A stretch of DNA of 64,000 bases from Streptomyces sp. Je 1-79 (GTDB lineage Bacteria > Actinomycetota > Actinomycetes > Streptomycetales > Streptomycetaceae): positions 355,815 to 419,814 of the forward strand of contig NZ_JAMGSL010000006.1 of the NCBI RefSeq assembly GCF_025195125.1, in the 5' to 3' direction. The notes under the pieces are model-generated. The model was not told the origin of the DNA, made no database searches, and worked only from the letters and a program-made list of their open reading frames with translations. Within the stretch, counting starts at the first letter, position 1. Each line of letters opens with the position of its first letter. Of the stretch, positions 54,966 through 64,000 are shown piece by piece. Both the position numbers and the translations under genes were made by a program.

Positions 54966-55811
54966 TCACGGCATGGCCTTGCGGGCGGTCGCGAAGCGCG
55001 GGCGGTTGTTCAGGTCCGGGTGGTCGGCGGCATCCGCCCAGCCGGCCTCCTCGTTGAAGATCCACGGCACCTGGCCGCCCTGGGTGTCCGCGTGCTCGAT
55101 CACGACGAGACCCCCCGGGCGCAGCAGGCGGTGCGCGGTGCGCTCGATCCCGCGGATCGTGTCGAGGCCGTCCTCGCCGGAGAACAACGCCATCTCCGGG
55201 TCGTGGTCACGCGCCTCGGGCGCCACGTACTCCCACTCGGTGAGCGGGATGTAGGGCGGGTTGGAGATGACCAGGTCGACCTGGCCGTCGAGCTCCGGCA
55301 GCGCGGACAACGCGTCGCCCTGGTGGACCGTGACGCGCGAGCTCTCCGCGTTCTTCCGGGTCCACACCAGCGCGTCGTCGGAGAGCTCCACGGCGTGCAC
55401 GCGCGAGCGCGGCACCTCCTGCGCCATCGCGAGCGCGATCGCGCCCGAACCCGTGCACAGGTCGACGATCAGCGGCTCGACGACGTCCATGGCCCGTACG
55501 GCGTCTATGGCCCAGCCGACCACGGACTCCGTCTCGGGCCGGGGCACGAAGACGCCCGGCCCGACCTGGAGCTCCAGATAGCGGAAGAACGCCCGGCCGG
55601 TGATGTGCTGGAGCGGCTCGCGCGCCTCCCGGCGGGCCACCGTCTCCCAGTAGCGGGCGTCGAAGTCCGCGTCCTTGACGTTGTGCAGCTCCCCCCGCTT
55701 GACGCCGTGCACGAACGCGGCGAGCTCCTCCGCGTCGAAACGCGGTGAGGGAACGCCGGCGTCGGCCAGCCGCTGGGTGGCCTGGGCCACCTCGGCAAGC
55801 AGCAGGTTCAC
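54966..55811 (-). CDS. prmC: Release-factor glutamine methyltransferase
   Basis: This 281-residue enzyme methylates the Gln of the GGQ motif in release factors. The SAM site is VDLCTGSGAIALAMA and the catalytic NPPY is at residues 184-187. I chose GTG at 55811 because GGAGG lies six bases upstream; a longer frame starts at 55844. prfA, its substrate gene, lies directly upstream on the same strand. Confidence 0.93.
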   Translation of the reverse strand: MNLLLAEVAQATQRLADAGVPSPRFDAEELAAFVHGVKRGELHNVKDADFDARYWETVARREAREPLQHITGRAFFRYLELQVGPGVFVPRPETESVVGWAIDAVRAMDVVEPLIVDLCTGSGAIALAMAQEVPRSRVHAVELSDDALVWTRKNAESSRVTVHQGDALSALPELDGQVDLVISNPPYIPLTEWEYVAPEARDHDPEMALFSGEDGLDTIRGIERTAHRLLRPGGLVVIEHADTQGGQVPWIFNEEAGWADAADHPDLNNRPRFATARKAMP

Positions 55812-55849
55812 GCTGGTCCTCCGTGGTGCGGGTGGGGCTGACAAGAGTC

Positions 55850-56926
55850 CTACGCTGCCGCGAGCTTGGCCGCAGAGTCGGCGTCGACGCAGGCCTGGAT
55901 CATCGCGTCCAGGTCGCCGTCGAGCACCTGGTCCAAGTTGTACGCCTTGAAGCCGACGCGGTGGTCCGAGATCCGGTTTTCCGGGAAGTTGTACGTACGG
56001 ATCTTCTCGGACCGGTCGACGGTGCGGACCTGGCTGCGACGGGCGTCGGCGGCCTTCGACTCGGCCTCCTCCTGCGCCGCGGCGAGCAGCCGGGACCGCA
56101 GGATACGCATGGCCTGCTCCTTGTTCTGGAGCTGGCTCTTCTCGTTCTGGCAGGAGGCGACGATGCCGGTCGGCAGGTGGGTGATGCGGACCGCGGAGTC
56201 GGTGGTGTTGACGGACTGCCCGCCGGGGCCGGAGGAGCGGTACACGTCGATGCGCAGGTCGTTGGCGTGGATCTCGACGTCGATCTCCTCGGCCTCGGGG
56301 GTCACGAGGACGCCCGCGGCGGAGGTGTGGATCCGGCCGGCCGACTCGGTGGCGGGCACGCGCTGCACGCGGTGCACCCCGCCCTCGTACTTCAGCCGCG
56401 CCCAGACGCCCTGGCCGGGCTCGGTCGCGCCGTTGCCGCCCTTGGTCTTCACGGCGACCTGGACGTCCTTGTAGCCGCCGAGCTCGGACTCGGTGGCGTC
56501 GATGATCTCGGTCTTCCAGCCGACGCGCTCGGCGTAGCGCAGGTACATCCGCAGCAGATCGCCGGCGAACAGGGCGGACTCGTCGCCGCCCGCGCCCGCC
56601 TTGATCTCCAGGATGACGTCCTTGTCGTCGCTGGGGTCGCGCGGGACGAGCAGCAGCCGCAGCCTGTCGGTCAGCTCCTCGCGCTGCTTCTCCAGCTCCT
56701 TGACCTCGGCCGCGAAGTCGGGCTCGTCGTGCATCAGCTCGCGGGCGGTCTGGATGTCGTCACCGTTCTGCTTCCAGGAACGGTAGACGGCGACGATCGG
56801 GGTCAGCTCGGCGTAACGCTTGTTCAGCTTGCGCGCGTTGGCCTGGTCCGTGTGGACCGAAGGGTCAGCGAGCTTCTTCTCGAGATCGGCGTGCTCGCCG
56901 ATCAGTTCCTCGACCGCCTCGAACAT
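55850..56926 (-). CDS. prfA: Peptide chain release factor 1
   Basis: This 358-residue factor reads UAA and UAG stop codons. The codon-recognition tripeptide PAT is at 191-193 and the GGQ loop is at 235-237 ([24 protein letters not shown]). The ATG at 56926 has AGGAG seven bases upstream. prmC follows 38 bp downstream and rpmE precedes. Confidence 0.95.
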   Translation of the reverse strand: MFEAVEELIGEHADLEKKLADPSVHTDQANARKLNKRYAELTPIVAVYRSWKQNGDDIQTARELMHDEPDFAAEVKELEKQREELTDRLRLLLVPRDPSDDKDVILEIKAGAGGDESALFAGDLLRMYLRYAERVGWKTEIIDATESELGGYKDVQVAVKTKGGNGATEPGQGVWARLKYEGGVHRVQRVPATESAGRIHTSAAGVLVTPEAEEIDVEIHANDLRIDVYRSSGPGGQSVNTTDSAVRITHLPTGIVASCQNEKSQLQNKEQAMRILRSRLLAAAQEEAESKAADARRSQVRTVDRSEKIRTYNFPENRISDHRVGFKAYNLDQVLDGDLDAMIQACVDADSAAKLAAA

Positions 56927-57024
56927 CGGGGGCTCCTGGTTTTCGTACGTACGGGCTGCGGGGACGGCAAAGCGCCGGTCCGGTACTCCCAGCGGGAGCG
57001 ACCAAGGACCGGCGCAGTGACGTG

Positions 57025-57243
57025 CTACTTCTTGGCCGCAGCCTTGCCGAAGCGGGCCTCGAAGCGGGCGACGCGGCCGCCGGTGTCGAGGATCTTCTGC
57101 TTGCCCGTGTAGAACGGGTGGCACTCGGAGCAGACCTCGGCACGGATGTTGCCGTCGGTCAGGGTGCTACGGGTGGTGAACGACGCGCCACAGGTGCAGC
57201 TGACCTGGGTCTCGACGTACTCGGGGTGGATCTCGCGCTTCAA
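57025..57243 (-). CDS. rpmE: 50S ribosomal protein L31 (zinc-binding type)
   Basis: This 72-residue protein reads [19 protein letters not shown] with the later [12 protein letters not shown]. These Cys residues form the zinc site, so this is the C+ form used when zinc is available. The start is TTG at 57243 with AGGAG five bases upstream. A paralogue without Cys is expected elsewhere. Confidence 0.94.
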   Translation of the reverse strand: MKREIHPEYVETQVSCTCGASFTTRSTLTDGNIRAEVCSECHPFYTGKQKILDTGGRVARFEARFGKAAAKK

Positions 57244-57386
57244 GGTGTCTCCTAGTTTCGGGAGGGCTCCGGGTCGCCGTGCGGATTGCACCTGCGTGAA
57301 CCGGGACCGACGTACCAGTCTGCCAGGACCGGCCGTATCTCCCAAAACCGGGTCCCTGGTGAATCTATTCCTGGGCGGTCGCGGGG

Positions 57387-58478
57387 CTACTTCACGACGC
57401 CGTCGGCCTTGCCCGTGGCCGTGTCCCGGGTCGCGGAGGCGGGGATGGGCCGGTCGTTCCCGAGCGCCTGCCAGACCTGCCTGCCCTGTGCTTCCAGGGG
57501 TATGACCCGGTTCGGGTCGGCGGGGTCGTACTCGACCGGCATCGTGACCATGTGGACGTCCTCGGCGCCGAGCCCGGAGAGCCCCTTGGCGAAGCCCATC
57601 AGCTCGTTGACGGAGTCGAGCTCCGAGTCGGGGGTGATGGCCTTGGTGGCGGTGTCGGCGACGTCCAGGAGCTTCTTCGGGTCGGAGAAGACGCCGACGT
57701 CCTTCACCTGGTCGATGAAGGCCTTCATGAAGGCCTGCTGGAGCTGGATGCGGCCGAGGTCGCTGCCGTCGCCGACGCTCTTGCGGGTGCGGACCAGCCC
57801 GAGGGACTGCTCGCCGTCGAGGGTGTGCGGACCCGGCGCGAGGTCGAGGTGGCTCTTGGAGTCCTTGATGGCCTTCGTCGTGGTGATCTCGACCCCGCCG
57901 AGCTTGTCGATCAGCTTCTTGAAGCCGGTGAAGTCGACCTCGATGTAGTGGTCCATGCGGATGCCGGACATCGACTCGACGGTCTTCACGGCGCACGCCG
58001 GGCCGCCGACCTCGTACGCGGTGTTGAACATGGCCCGCCGCTCGCCGGGGACGGCGGTGCCCCGTTCGTCGGTGCAGGCGGGGCGTTCGACGAGGGTGTC
58101 GCGGGGGACGGAGACGACACTGGCCTTCTTGTGGCCCTCGTAGACGTGGACGACCAGCGCGGTGTCGGAGCGGGCTCCGCCCTCGTCCTTGCCGTAGGCG
58201 CCGTTGTCGCCGGAGCGGGAGTCGGAGCCGAGGACCAGGATGTCCATCGATCCGTTGTCGACGTTCTCGGGGCGGTCGGTGCCCAGTTGGGCGTTGATGT
58301 CGACGCTCTTGAGGTTGCCGTCGAGCTTGAAGTAGACGTACCCGAGCCCGGAGCCTCCGACCACGACGAGCGCGGCGGTGCCCCAGGCGGCGACGGTCAC
58401 CGCGCGGCGGCCCTTGCTGGGCGCCTTGCGGCGGCGGCCGCCGGCCCGTATTCGGCCGCCCTTGCTCTGCTCACTCAT
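57387..58478 (-). CDS. LCP-family (LytR-CpsA-Psr) glycopolymer ligase
   Basis: This 363-residue protein has a basic cytoplasmic N-terminus, one membrane helix (residues 26-50) and an external LCP domain (about 75-320). The active-site text is [46 protein letters not shown] and LVRTRKS. It transfers lipid-linked glycopolymers to peptidoglycan. The ATG at 58478 fits. It lies between rho and rpmE; the WecA-type transferase in this window makes a possible precursor. Confidence 0.92.
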   Translation of the reverse strand: MSEQSKGGRIRAGGRRRKAPSKGRRAVTVAAWGTAALVVVGGSGLGYVYFKLDGNLKSVDINAQLGTDRPENVDNGSMDILVLGSDSRSGDNGAYGKDEGGARSDTALVVHVYEGHKKASVVSVPRDTLVERPACTDERGTAVPGERRAMFNTAYEVGGPACAVKTVESMSGIRMDHYIEVDFTGFKKLIDKLGGVEITTTKAIKDSKSHLDLAPGPHTLDGEQSLGLVRTRKSVGDGSDLGRIQLQQAFMKAFIDQVKDVGVFSDPKKLLDVADTATKAITPDSELDSVNELMGFAKGLSGLGAEDVHMVTMPVEYDPADPNRVIPLEAQGRQVWQALGNDRPIPASATRDTATGKADGVVK

Positions 58479-58577
58479 CTCATACCTCAGGTCCTAGGTT
58501 CACCTTGTGTGACGACGAAGCGCCCAAAAGGGTTGCACAGGAACCTGTGGGGTTTCGCAGAGCGACGGACCGCAACG

Positions 58578-58704
58578 CACCGCGCCCACCGTGCGAGGCA
58601 CGGTGGGCGCGGTGTTCGTCCAGGTCACGGCGGGGTCACGGCCCGAAGGCCGGCCCCCGCCGTGTGACCGAGGTCTCGCCCCGATCGCGACGCGCGACCG
58701 GGGC
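58578..58704 (-). terminator. Three consecutive hairpins after rho
   Basis: A perfect 17-bp stem at 58578-58614 (CACCGCGCCCACCGTGC and its mirror), a second with long loop at 58622-58669, and a third at 58677-58704 follow the rho stop. This is an unusually strong end for a rho transcript. Confidence 0.8.
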
Positions 58705-58713
58705 TTCGGACTC

Positions 58714-60780
58714 TCAGTCGTTGTTCCCGCCAGGAGTCGTCTTCTGGATCTGGAGCAGGAACTCGCCGTTCGACTTCGTCTGCTTGAGCTTGTCGAGCAG
58801 CAGCTCGATCGCCTGCTGCTGGTCGAGCGCGTGGAGCACGCGACGCAGCTTCCAGGTGACCGCGAGCTCGTCGCTGCCGAGCAGGATCTCTTCCTTACGC
58901 GTACCCGAGGCGTCGACGTCGACGGCCGGGAAGATGCGCTTGTCGGCGAGCTTCCGGTCGAGCTTGAGCTCCATGTTGCCGGTGCCCTTGAACTCCTCGA
59001 AGATCACCTCGTCCATGCGGGAGCCGGTGTCGACGAGCGCGGTGGCCAGGATGGTCAGCGAGCCGCCGTCCTCGATGTTCCGCGCGGCACCGAAGAAGCG
59101 CTTCGGCGGGTAGAGCGCGGTCGAGTCGACACCACCGGACAGGATGCGGCCGGAAGCCGGGGCGGCGAGGTTGTACGCACGGCCCAGACGGGTGATCGAG
59201 TCGAGCAGGACGACCACGTCGTGACCCAGCTCCACGAGACGCTTGGCGCGCTCGATGGCCAGCTCGGCGACGGTGGTGTGGTCCTCGGCCGGGCGGTCGA
59301 AGGTCGAGGAGATGACCTCGCCCTTGACCGACCGCTGCATGTCGGTGACCTCTTCCGGACGCTCGTCGACCAGGACGACCATCAGGTGGCACTCGGGGTT
59401 GTTGTGGGTGATCGCGTTGGCGATCGCCTGCATGATCATGGTCTTGCCGGTCTTCGGCGGGGCCACGATCAGGCCTCGCTGACCCTTGCCGATCGGCGAC
59501 ACGAGGTCGATGATCCGCGTGGTCACCACACCCGGGTCGGTCTCCAGACGGAGCCGGTCCTGCGGGTAGAGCGGGGTCAGCTTGTTGAACTCCGGGCGGC
59601 CGCGGCCGGAGTCGGCGGCCATGCCGTTCGAGGAGTCCAGACGGACCAGCGCGTTGAACTTCTCGCGGCGCTCGCCCTCCTTCGGCTGACGCACGGCGCC
59701 GGTGACGTGGTCACCCTTGCGCAGGCCGTTCTTGCGGACCTGGGCGAGGGAGACGTACACGTCGTTCGGGCCGGGCAGGTAGCCGGAGGTCCGGATGAAC
59801 GCGTAGTTGTCGAGGATGTCCAGGATGCCCGCGACGGGGATCAGGACGTCGTCGTCGGAGACCTGCGGCTCGCCGGTGGTCGCGAAGTCCTCACGGCCAC
59901 GACGGCCACGACGGTCGCGGTAGCGCCCGCGACGGCCACGACGGCCGCCCTCGTCGTCGAAGTCGTCCTGCGGGCCGGTGGTCTGCTGCTGGCCGCCCTG
60001 ACGCTGCTGACGCTGACCGCCCTGGCCACCGCCCTGCTGGTCGTCGCCCTTGCCACCACGGTCGCGGCGGTCGCGCTGACGGTCGCCGCGGTCACGGCGC
60101 TCCCCGCGCTCGCCCCGCTCGCCGCGGTCACGGCGGCCGCGGCCCTCGGCGGTGTCGACGGCGTTCTCGGCCTTGCCCTCGCCGGAGGCGTCCGTACGGG
60201 ACTCGGTTCGGGAGTCCGTCCGGGTCTCGGCCTTGGTCTCGGTCTTCACGGCCTGGGCGGACTCGGTCTTGACCTCGCCCTCCGGGCTGCCGGCCGGGGC
60301 CGTGGCGCGACGGCGGCGGCGCTCGCCGGCCGGCTGGTCGTCGGCCTGGTCGAGCGAGGCCGAGACCTTGGGGGAGGGCTGCCCGGGGATGTCGATCTGC
60401 TGCTGGGCGACGGCCTTCTCGGCCTTCTCCGCCTTGGGGGCAGCGGTCTCGGCGGCGCCCTCGGCCGCGCGGGCCTTGGAGGTGGCGCGGCGCTTCGGCT
60501 TGGTCTCAGCCGTGTCGGCGGCCTTGGCGGGGGCGGACGTGCCGCCACCGGCCTGCGCCTCCTTGATGACCTCGATCAGCTGGCTCTTGCGCATCCGCGC
60601 GGTGCCCCTGATGCCGAGGCCGGACGCGACCTGCTGCAGCTCGGCCAGGACCATGCCCTCGAGGCCGGTGCCGGAGCGGCGGCGCCGTGCGGTGGTGCCA
60701 GTGGCAGCACCTGCGGCGGGCGCGGAAGTGTCGACGGGGTTGTCGGCAGTCACGCCCATCAGATCGGTGGTGTCGCTCAC
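58714..60780 (-). CDS. rho: Transcription termination factor Rho with actinobacterial insertion
   Basis: This 688-residue Rho has N-terminal helices ([33 protein letters not shown]). It then has a long Arg/Asp/Gly/Gln-rich insertion at about residues 90-310 ([27 protein letters not shown]), an RNA-binding domain ([24 protein letters not shown]) and the ATPase with Walker [12 protein letters not shown] and [14 protein letters not shown]. It stops transcription and moves along RNA using ATP. The start is GTG at 60780 with GGAAGG seven bases upstream. A long leader lies before it. Confidence 0.95.
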   Translation of the reverse strand: MSDTTDLMGVTADNPVDTSAPAAGAATGTTARRRRSGTGLEGMVLAELQQVASGLGIRGTARMRKSQLIEVIKEAQAGGGTSAPAKAADTAETKPKRRATSKARAAEGAAETAAPKAEKAEKAVAQQQIDIPGQPSPKVSASLDQADDQPAGERRRRRATAPAGSPEGEVKTESAQAVKTETKAETRTDSRTESRTDASGEGKAENAVDTAEGRGRRDRGERGERGERRDRGDRQRDRRDRGGKGDDQQGGGQGGQRQQRQGGQQQTTGPQDDFDDEGGRRGRRGRYRDRRGRRGREDFATTGEPQVSDDDVLIPVAGILDILDNYAFIRTSGYLPGPNDVYVSLAQVRKNGLRKGDHVTGAVRQPKEGERREKFNALVRLDSSNGMAADSGRGRPEFNKLTPLYPQDRLRLETDPGVVTTRIIDLVSPIGKGQRGLIVAPPKTGKTMIMQAIANAITHNNPECHLMVVLVDERPEEVTDMQRSVKGEVISSTFDRPAEDHTTVAELAIERAKRLVELGHDVVVLLDSITRLGRAYNLAAPASGRILSGGVDSTALYPPKRFFGAARNIEDGGSLTILATALVDTGSRMDEVIFEEFKGTGNMELKLDRKLADKRIFPAVDVDASGTRKEEILLGSDELAVTWKLRRVLHALDQQQAIELLLDKLKQTKSNGEFLLQIQKTTPGGNND

Positions 60781-61163
60781 GAAGGGTCCTTCCCTGGAGC
60801 GGACGTCGGCCATCTGGCTCGGCGACCGGTTGTGCTGTCCGACGACGGTCCTGGCTTGTGGACCGGGTCGGGGCGGTGGTCCCGCCGGTACGGCGGAAGA
60901 GAAAAGACGTGCTGTGGGTCCGGCCCGAGGCCCCCTGCTCGGCCCTCACATGGAAAGAGCGAGGGGTGTCGTGCCGGTTCCGGAGCGTGCTCGAAACTGC
61001 TCAGGCAGGCTGCTCAGGCAGTTGGGGAGGCTCCCGGAAGAATGGGTGGTCCCTGATGGGGACACTCCGCACCGCGCCACAAAAACGTCGGGTGCAGACT
61101 TGAGGTTAACACTACCGGCTCCAACAAACATTCCCCCTCTCCATCACCGGCAATCACGTGTCG
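60781..61163. promoter_or_regulatory. rho leader region
   Basis: No gene is seen. The minus strand starts AT-rich near 61125 with GGTAGTGTTAACCTC (-10 area, reads toward rho), giving a leader of about 300 nt. CTGCTCAGGCAG is repeated at 60997-61008 and 61010-61021. Such a long leader would suit control of rho by its own product. Confidence 0.45.
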
Positions 61164-62081
61164 CTAGGGCGCGAGCGGCAGAACACTCGCTCCGGACACG
61201 TCGAGATCGAGCCGGTTCGCGGCCCATCCCTCGCCCGCCAGCCGGGCGACCTTGTCGGCCGATCCCTTCTCCGTCAGCGCGAGCACCGTGGGGCCCGCGC
61301 CGGAGATGACCGCGGGGACTCCGTCCGCCCGCAGCCGGCTCACCAGCGCGATGCTCTCCGGCATCGCGGGGGCCCGGTACTCCTGGTGCAGCCGGTCCTC
61401 GGTGGCCGCGAGCAGCAGCTCGGGGCGGCGGGTGAGCGCCTCCACGAGGAGCGCGGCGCGACCGGCGTTGGCCGCGGCGTCGACGTGCGGGACGGTGCGC
61501 GGCAGAAGACCACGGGCGGTCTCGGTCAGTACGGGCTTACCGGGGACGAAAACCACCGGAACGATGGAATCGGAGGGATCCATCCTGATCGCTCGCGCGG
61601 CACCGGACTCGGTCCAGGCGAGCGTGAATCCGCCGAGCAGACAGGCGGCGACGTTGTCGGGGTGACCCTCGATCTCGGTGGCCAGTTCGAGGAGTGCGGC
61701 CTCGTCGAGGCGGGTGTCGCCGCCTATGGTCACGGCGCGGGCGGCGACGATACCGGCGCAGATGGCGGCCGAGGAGGAGCCGAGGCCGCGGCCGTGCGGG
61801 ATGCGGTTGGCGCAGACGACCTCGAGGCCGCGCGGCTGCCCGCCGAGCAGGTCGAACGCGGTACGCAGGGAGCGTACGAGCAGGTGGCTCTCGTCGCGCG
61901 GGAGCGTGTCGGCGCCCTCACCGGCGATGTCGATGTGCAGCCCGGAGTCGGCGACCCGGACGACGACATCGTCGTAGAGACCCAGCGACAGGCCGAAGGC
62001 GTCGAAGCCCGGGCCGAGGTTGGCGCTGGTGGCGGGAACGCGCACCCGTACGGCGGCGGCGCGGAACGCGGGACCGGCCAT
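61164..62081 (-). CDS. thrB: Homoserine kinase
   Basis: This 305-residue GHMP kinase phosphorylates homoserine in threonine synthesis. The start AVRVRVPATSANLGPGFDAFG, ATP loop IPHGRGLGSSSAAI and C-terminal SGAGPTVLAL are family motifs. The ATG at 62081 was preferred over longer frames. It is the last gene of hom-thrC-thrB, with 294 bp separating it from thrC. Confidence 0.95.
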   Translation of the reverse strand: MAGPAFRAAAVRVRVPATSANLGPGFDAFGLSLGLYDDVVVRVADSGLHIDIAGEGADTLPRDESHLLVRSLRTAFDLLGGQPRGLEVVCANRIPHGRGLGSSSAAICAGIVAARAVTIGGDTRLDEAALLELATEIEGHPDNVAACLLGGFTLAWTESGAARAIRMDPSDSIVPVVFVPGKPVLTETARGLLPRTVPHVDAAANAGRAALLVEALTRRPELLLAATEDRLHQEYRAPAMPESIALVSRLRADGVPAVISGAGPTVLALTEKGSADKVARLAGEGWAANRLDLDVSGASVLPLAP

Positions 62082-62238
62082 CGCTCGATGACTCTCCTTG
62101 ACTTGCGACAACGGGATTTCAAGAGAAGTGCAGGAAACCCGGGGGCCGTGTCTGCCTCGGGGGCGACAACGGCAACGACACCGCGCATATGCGACGGGGC
62201 GGGTTCGGTACAGCCTATCGAAGGAAGGTTCTGTGGCG

Positions 62239-62296
62239 ACATAGGGCGCACAGGAGGCGCACGATGCGTGTCGCAAGCCTTCCTGTGCGCCTATGT
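62239..62296 (-). other. Long inverted repeat upstream of thrB
   Basis: ACATAGGGCGCACAGGAGGC (62239-62258) matches the mirrored strand of 62277-62296 with one bulge on each side. The loop is 18 bases with further pairing. It is a candidate leader hairpin for thrB. Confidence 0.6.
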
Positions 62297-62314
62297 ACGT
62301 TCCTGATCGGGTAT

Positions 62315-62347
62315 GCCTCCCCGGGGATTCCCCGGGGAGGCCCTTTT
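62315..62347. terminator. Hairpin after thrC
   Basis: GCCTCCCCGGGG (62315-62326) pairs with its mirror (62330-62341) across ATT, followed by CCCTTTT on the plus strand. It lies 29 bp past the thrC stop and separates thrC from thrB. Confidence 0.7.
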
Positions 62348-62375
62348 CGTCAGGGATCTACCCGAACCGAGCGAG

Positions 62376-63446
62376 TTACGCGAGGCCGAGACGCTCGGCG
62401 GCGGCGGCCGCGTCGACCGGGACGGTGACCGGCTGCGGCGCGCCGGCGACGGCCCAGTCGGGGTCCTTCAGGCCGTTGCCGGTGACCGTGCAGACGATCC
62501 GCTGGCCCGGGTCGACCTTGCCCTGCTCGGCGGCCTTCAGCAGACCGGCGACGGACGCGGCGGAGGCGGGCTCGACGAAGACGCCCTCCTGGGAGGCCAA
62601 CAGCCGGTAGGCGCGCAGGATCTCACGGTCCGTCACCTCGTCGATGAAGCCGCCCGACTCGTCCCGCGCGGCGATCGCGTAGTCCCACGAGGCCGGGTTG
62701 CCGATACGGATCGCGGTGGCGATGGTCGACGGGTCCTTGACGACCTCACCGCGCACCAGCGGCGCGGAGCCGGAGGCCTGGAAGCCCCACATGCGCGGGC
62801 GGTGGGTGGAGAGGCCGTCGGCGGCGTACTCCCGGTACCCCTTCCAGTAGGCCGTGATGTTGCCGGCGTTGCCCACGGGCAGGACGTGGATGTCGGGGGC
62901 GTCGCCCAGCATGTCCACGATCTCGAACGCGGCGGTCTTCTGACCCTCGATACGGACCGGGTTCACCGAATTGACCAGCGCCACCGGGTAGTTCTCGGAG
63001 AGGGCGCGGGCCAGGGTGAGACAGTCGTCGAAGTTGCCGTCGACCTGGAGGATCTTCGCGCCGTGCACGAGGGCCTGGCCCATCTTGCCGAGCGCGATCT
63101 TGCCCTGCGGCACGAGGACGGCGGAGACCATCCCGGCGCGGACGGCGTAAGCCGCCGCGGAGGCCGAGGTGTTGCCGGTGGAGGCGCAGATGACGGCCTG
63201 CGCGCCCTCCTCCTTGGCCTTGGAGATGGCCATGGTCATGCCGCGGTCCTTGAAGGACCCGGTGGGGTTGGCGCCCTCGACCTTGAGGTGCACCTCGCAG
63301 CCCGTGCGCTCGGAGAGGACCTGAGCGGGGACGAGCGGCGTGCCGCCCTCACGGAGCGTGACGACCGGCGTCGTGTCCGTGACCGGAAGGCGGTCCCGGT
63401 ACTCCTCGATGATGCCGCGCCACTGGTGGGTGCCCTTGCTGGTCAT
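62376..63446 (-). CDS. thrC: Threonine synthase
   Basis: This 356-residue PLP enzyme converts phosphohomoserine to threonine. The PLP Lys is in [11 protein letters not shown] and the phosphate loop in [14 protein letters not shown]. Its length is the short type. The ATG at 63446 follows the hom stop by six bases, so the two are one operon. Confidence 0.95.
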   Translation of the reverse strand: MTSKGTHQWRGIIEEYRDRLPVTDTTPVVTLREGGTPLVPAQVLSERTGCEVHLKVEGANPTGSFKDRGMTMAISKAKEEGAQAVICASTGNTSASAAAYAVRAGMVSAVLVPQGKIALGKMGQALVHGAKILQVDGNFDDCLTLARALSENYPVALVNSVNPVRIEGQKTAAFEIVDMLGDAPDIHVLPVGNAGNITAYWKGYREYAADGLSTHRPRMWGFQASGSAPLVRGEVVKDPSTIATAIRIGNPASWDYAIAARDESGGFIDEVTDREILRAYRLLASQEGVFVEPASAASVAGLLKAAEQGKVDPGQRIVCTVTGNGLKDPDWAVAGAPQPVTVPVDAAAAAERLGLA

Positions 63447-63452
63447 GGGTCC

Positions 63453-64000
63453 TTACTCCCCTTCAACACGCATGATGCTGGCGACACCGCGCACGGTGTC
63501 GAGCTTGCGCAGCGCCTCGACGGTCCCGGAGAGGGCGGCGTCGGGCGCGCGGTGGGTGACGACGACGAGGGAGGCCTCGCCGAATCCGTCCTGTCGACCT
63601 TGCTGGCGGACCGTATCGATCGATACGCCGTGCTCGGCGAAGACCGTCGCGACCTGGGCGAGGACGCCCGGCTTGTCGGCCACGTCGAGGCTGATGTGGT
63701 ACCGCGTCACCACGTCGCCCATGGGGCTCACGGGCAGCTGGGTGTACGCGGACTCGCCGGGGCCGGTGGCCTCGTTGAGCTTGTTGCGGCACACGGCGAC
63801 CAGGTCGCCGAGGACGGCCGAGGCGGTCGGAGAACCGCCGGCGCCGGGGCCGTAGAACATGAGCCGGCCGGCGGCCTCGGCCTCGACGAAGACCGCGTTG
63901 TAGGCCTCGCGGACGGAGGCGAGCGGGTGGCTCAGCGGGATCATCGCGGGGTGCACGCGCGCGGTGACGGACGCGCCGTCGGCGGCCCGCTCGCAGATCG
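63453..64000 (-). CDS. hom: Homoserine dehydrogenase, C-terminal part (5' end outside window)
   Basis: About 181 residues are visible. They start in the catalytic domain (VHPAMIPLSHPLASVREAYNAVFVEAE, GPGAGGSPTASAVLGDLVAV) and end with an ACT domain (YHISLDVADKPGVLAQVATVFAEHGVSIDTV). The ACT domain gives threonine feedback control. Stop overlaps nothing; thrC follows. The N-terminal NADP domain is cut off. Confidence 0.94.
   Translation of the reverse strand, partial: ICERAADGASVTARVHPAMIPLSHPLASVREAYNAVFVEAEAAGRLMFYGPGAGGSPTASAVLGDLVAVCRNKLNEATGPGESAYTQLPVSPMGDVVTRYHISLDVADKPGVLAQVATVFAEHGVSIDTVRQQGRQDGFGEASLVVVTHRAPDAALSGTVEALRKLDTVRGVASIMRVEGE

Noticed and set aside
62189..62428. 79-codon plus-strand frame between thrC and thrB
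   Set aside because: It runs through the large inverted repeat and into thrC antisense, and its composition is not coding-like.

Overview
The window is high-GC DNA with strong third-position G/C bias. It carries genes that mark it as Streptomyces, or a very close relative: scy and filP, chiC with chiS/chiR, nucS, leaderless promoters with TAnnnT -10 boxes directly before the start codon, and frequent GTG and TTG starts. As I recall the Streptomyces coelicolor map, gene order follows the SCO5354 to SCO5420 stretch of the chromosome core, so this is conserved core sequence, not a genomic island. I see no tRNA, rRNA, CRISPR array, phage or full insertion sequence.

Layout. 1-3.1 kb: a three-gene operon of secreted or membrane proteins of unknown function (DUF6230, DUF6114 and a Pro/Thr/Lys-rich protein cut by the window edge), preceded by a 583-bp spacer with three TTAC...GTAA palindromes and a possible 23-codon gene. 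3.1-8.1 kb: a thioredoxin-TPR protein, TetR regulator, F420-type oxidoreductase, isobutyryl-CoA mutase large subunit (icmA), a DUF3817 protein and a MarR regulator. 8.2-14.1 kb: MFS transporter with divergent DUF5937 regulator, a thiamine-binding-type protein, a second DUF3817 protein, three tandem AIM24 genes and a second MarR. 14.1-17 kb: histidine kinase, response regulator and a divergent Asp-rich PepSY protein. 17-19.8 kb: meaB, acetyl-CoA acetyltransferase and methylmalonyl-CoA epimerase. 20-25.3 kb: the cytoskeletal genes scy and filP. 25.4-29.2 kb: two ATPase-permease ABC pairs. 29.2-35.4 kb: small unknown genes, an LLM oxidoreductase, nucS, a large P-loop membrane protein and a STAS protein. 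35.5-37.8 kb: 3-hydroxybutyryl-CoA dehydrogenase, cobalamin adenosyltransferase and a membrane protein. 37.9-41.8 kb: chiS, chiR and chiC. 41.9-50.3 kb: a DUF2550 gene and the ATP synthase operon atpIBEFHAGDC. 50.5-57.2 kb: polyprenyl-phosphate sugar-phosphate transferase, a SHMT, a phosphatase-like protein, Sua5, prmC, prfA and rpmE. 57.4-64 kb: an LCP enzyme, rho, thrB, thrC and the 3' part of hom.

Working together. One theme is C4 acyl-CoA and B12 metabolism: IcmA, the GTPase chaperone MeaB, the epimerase, the PduO adenosyltransferase that makes the cofactor, thiolase and 3-hydroxybutyryl-CoA dehydrogenase would link butyryl-, isobutyryl-, methylmalonyl- and acetoacetyl-CoA pools. A second is hyphal tip growth and envelope work (Scy, FilP, LCP, WecA-type transferase). 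A third is basic energy and translation (ATP synthase, PrfA, PrmC, L31, Sua5, Rho).

The least explained signals are: a perfect 22-bp palindrome filling the icmA promoter spacer; the palindrome-rich spacer with its possible small gene; a phosphatase-family protein whose nucleophilic Cys is Ser, with copies of its 3' end behind it; a P-loop protein with Arg for the Walker A Lys; a repeat element with 16-bp direct repeats at the end of the DUF2550 gene; and a 20-bp palindrome across the atpC stop codon.
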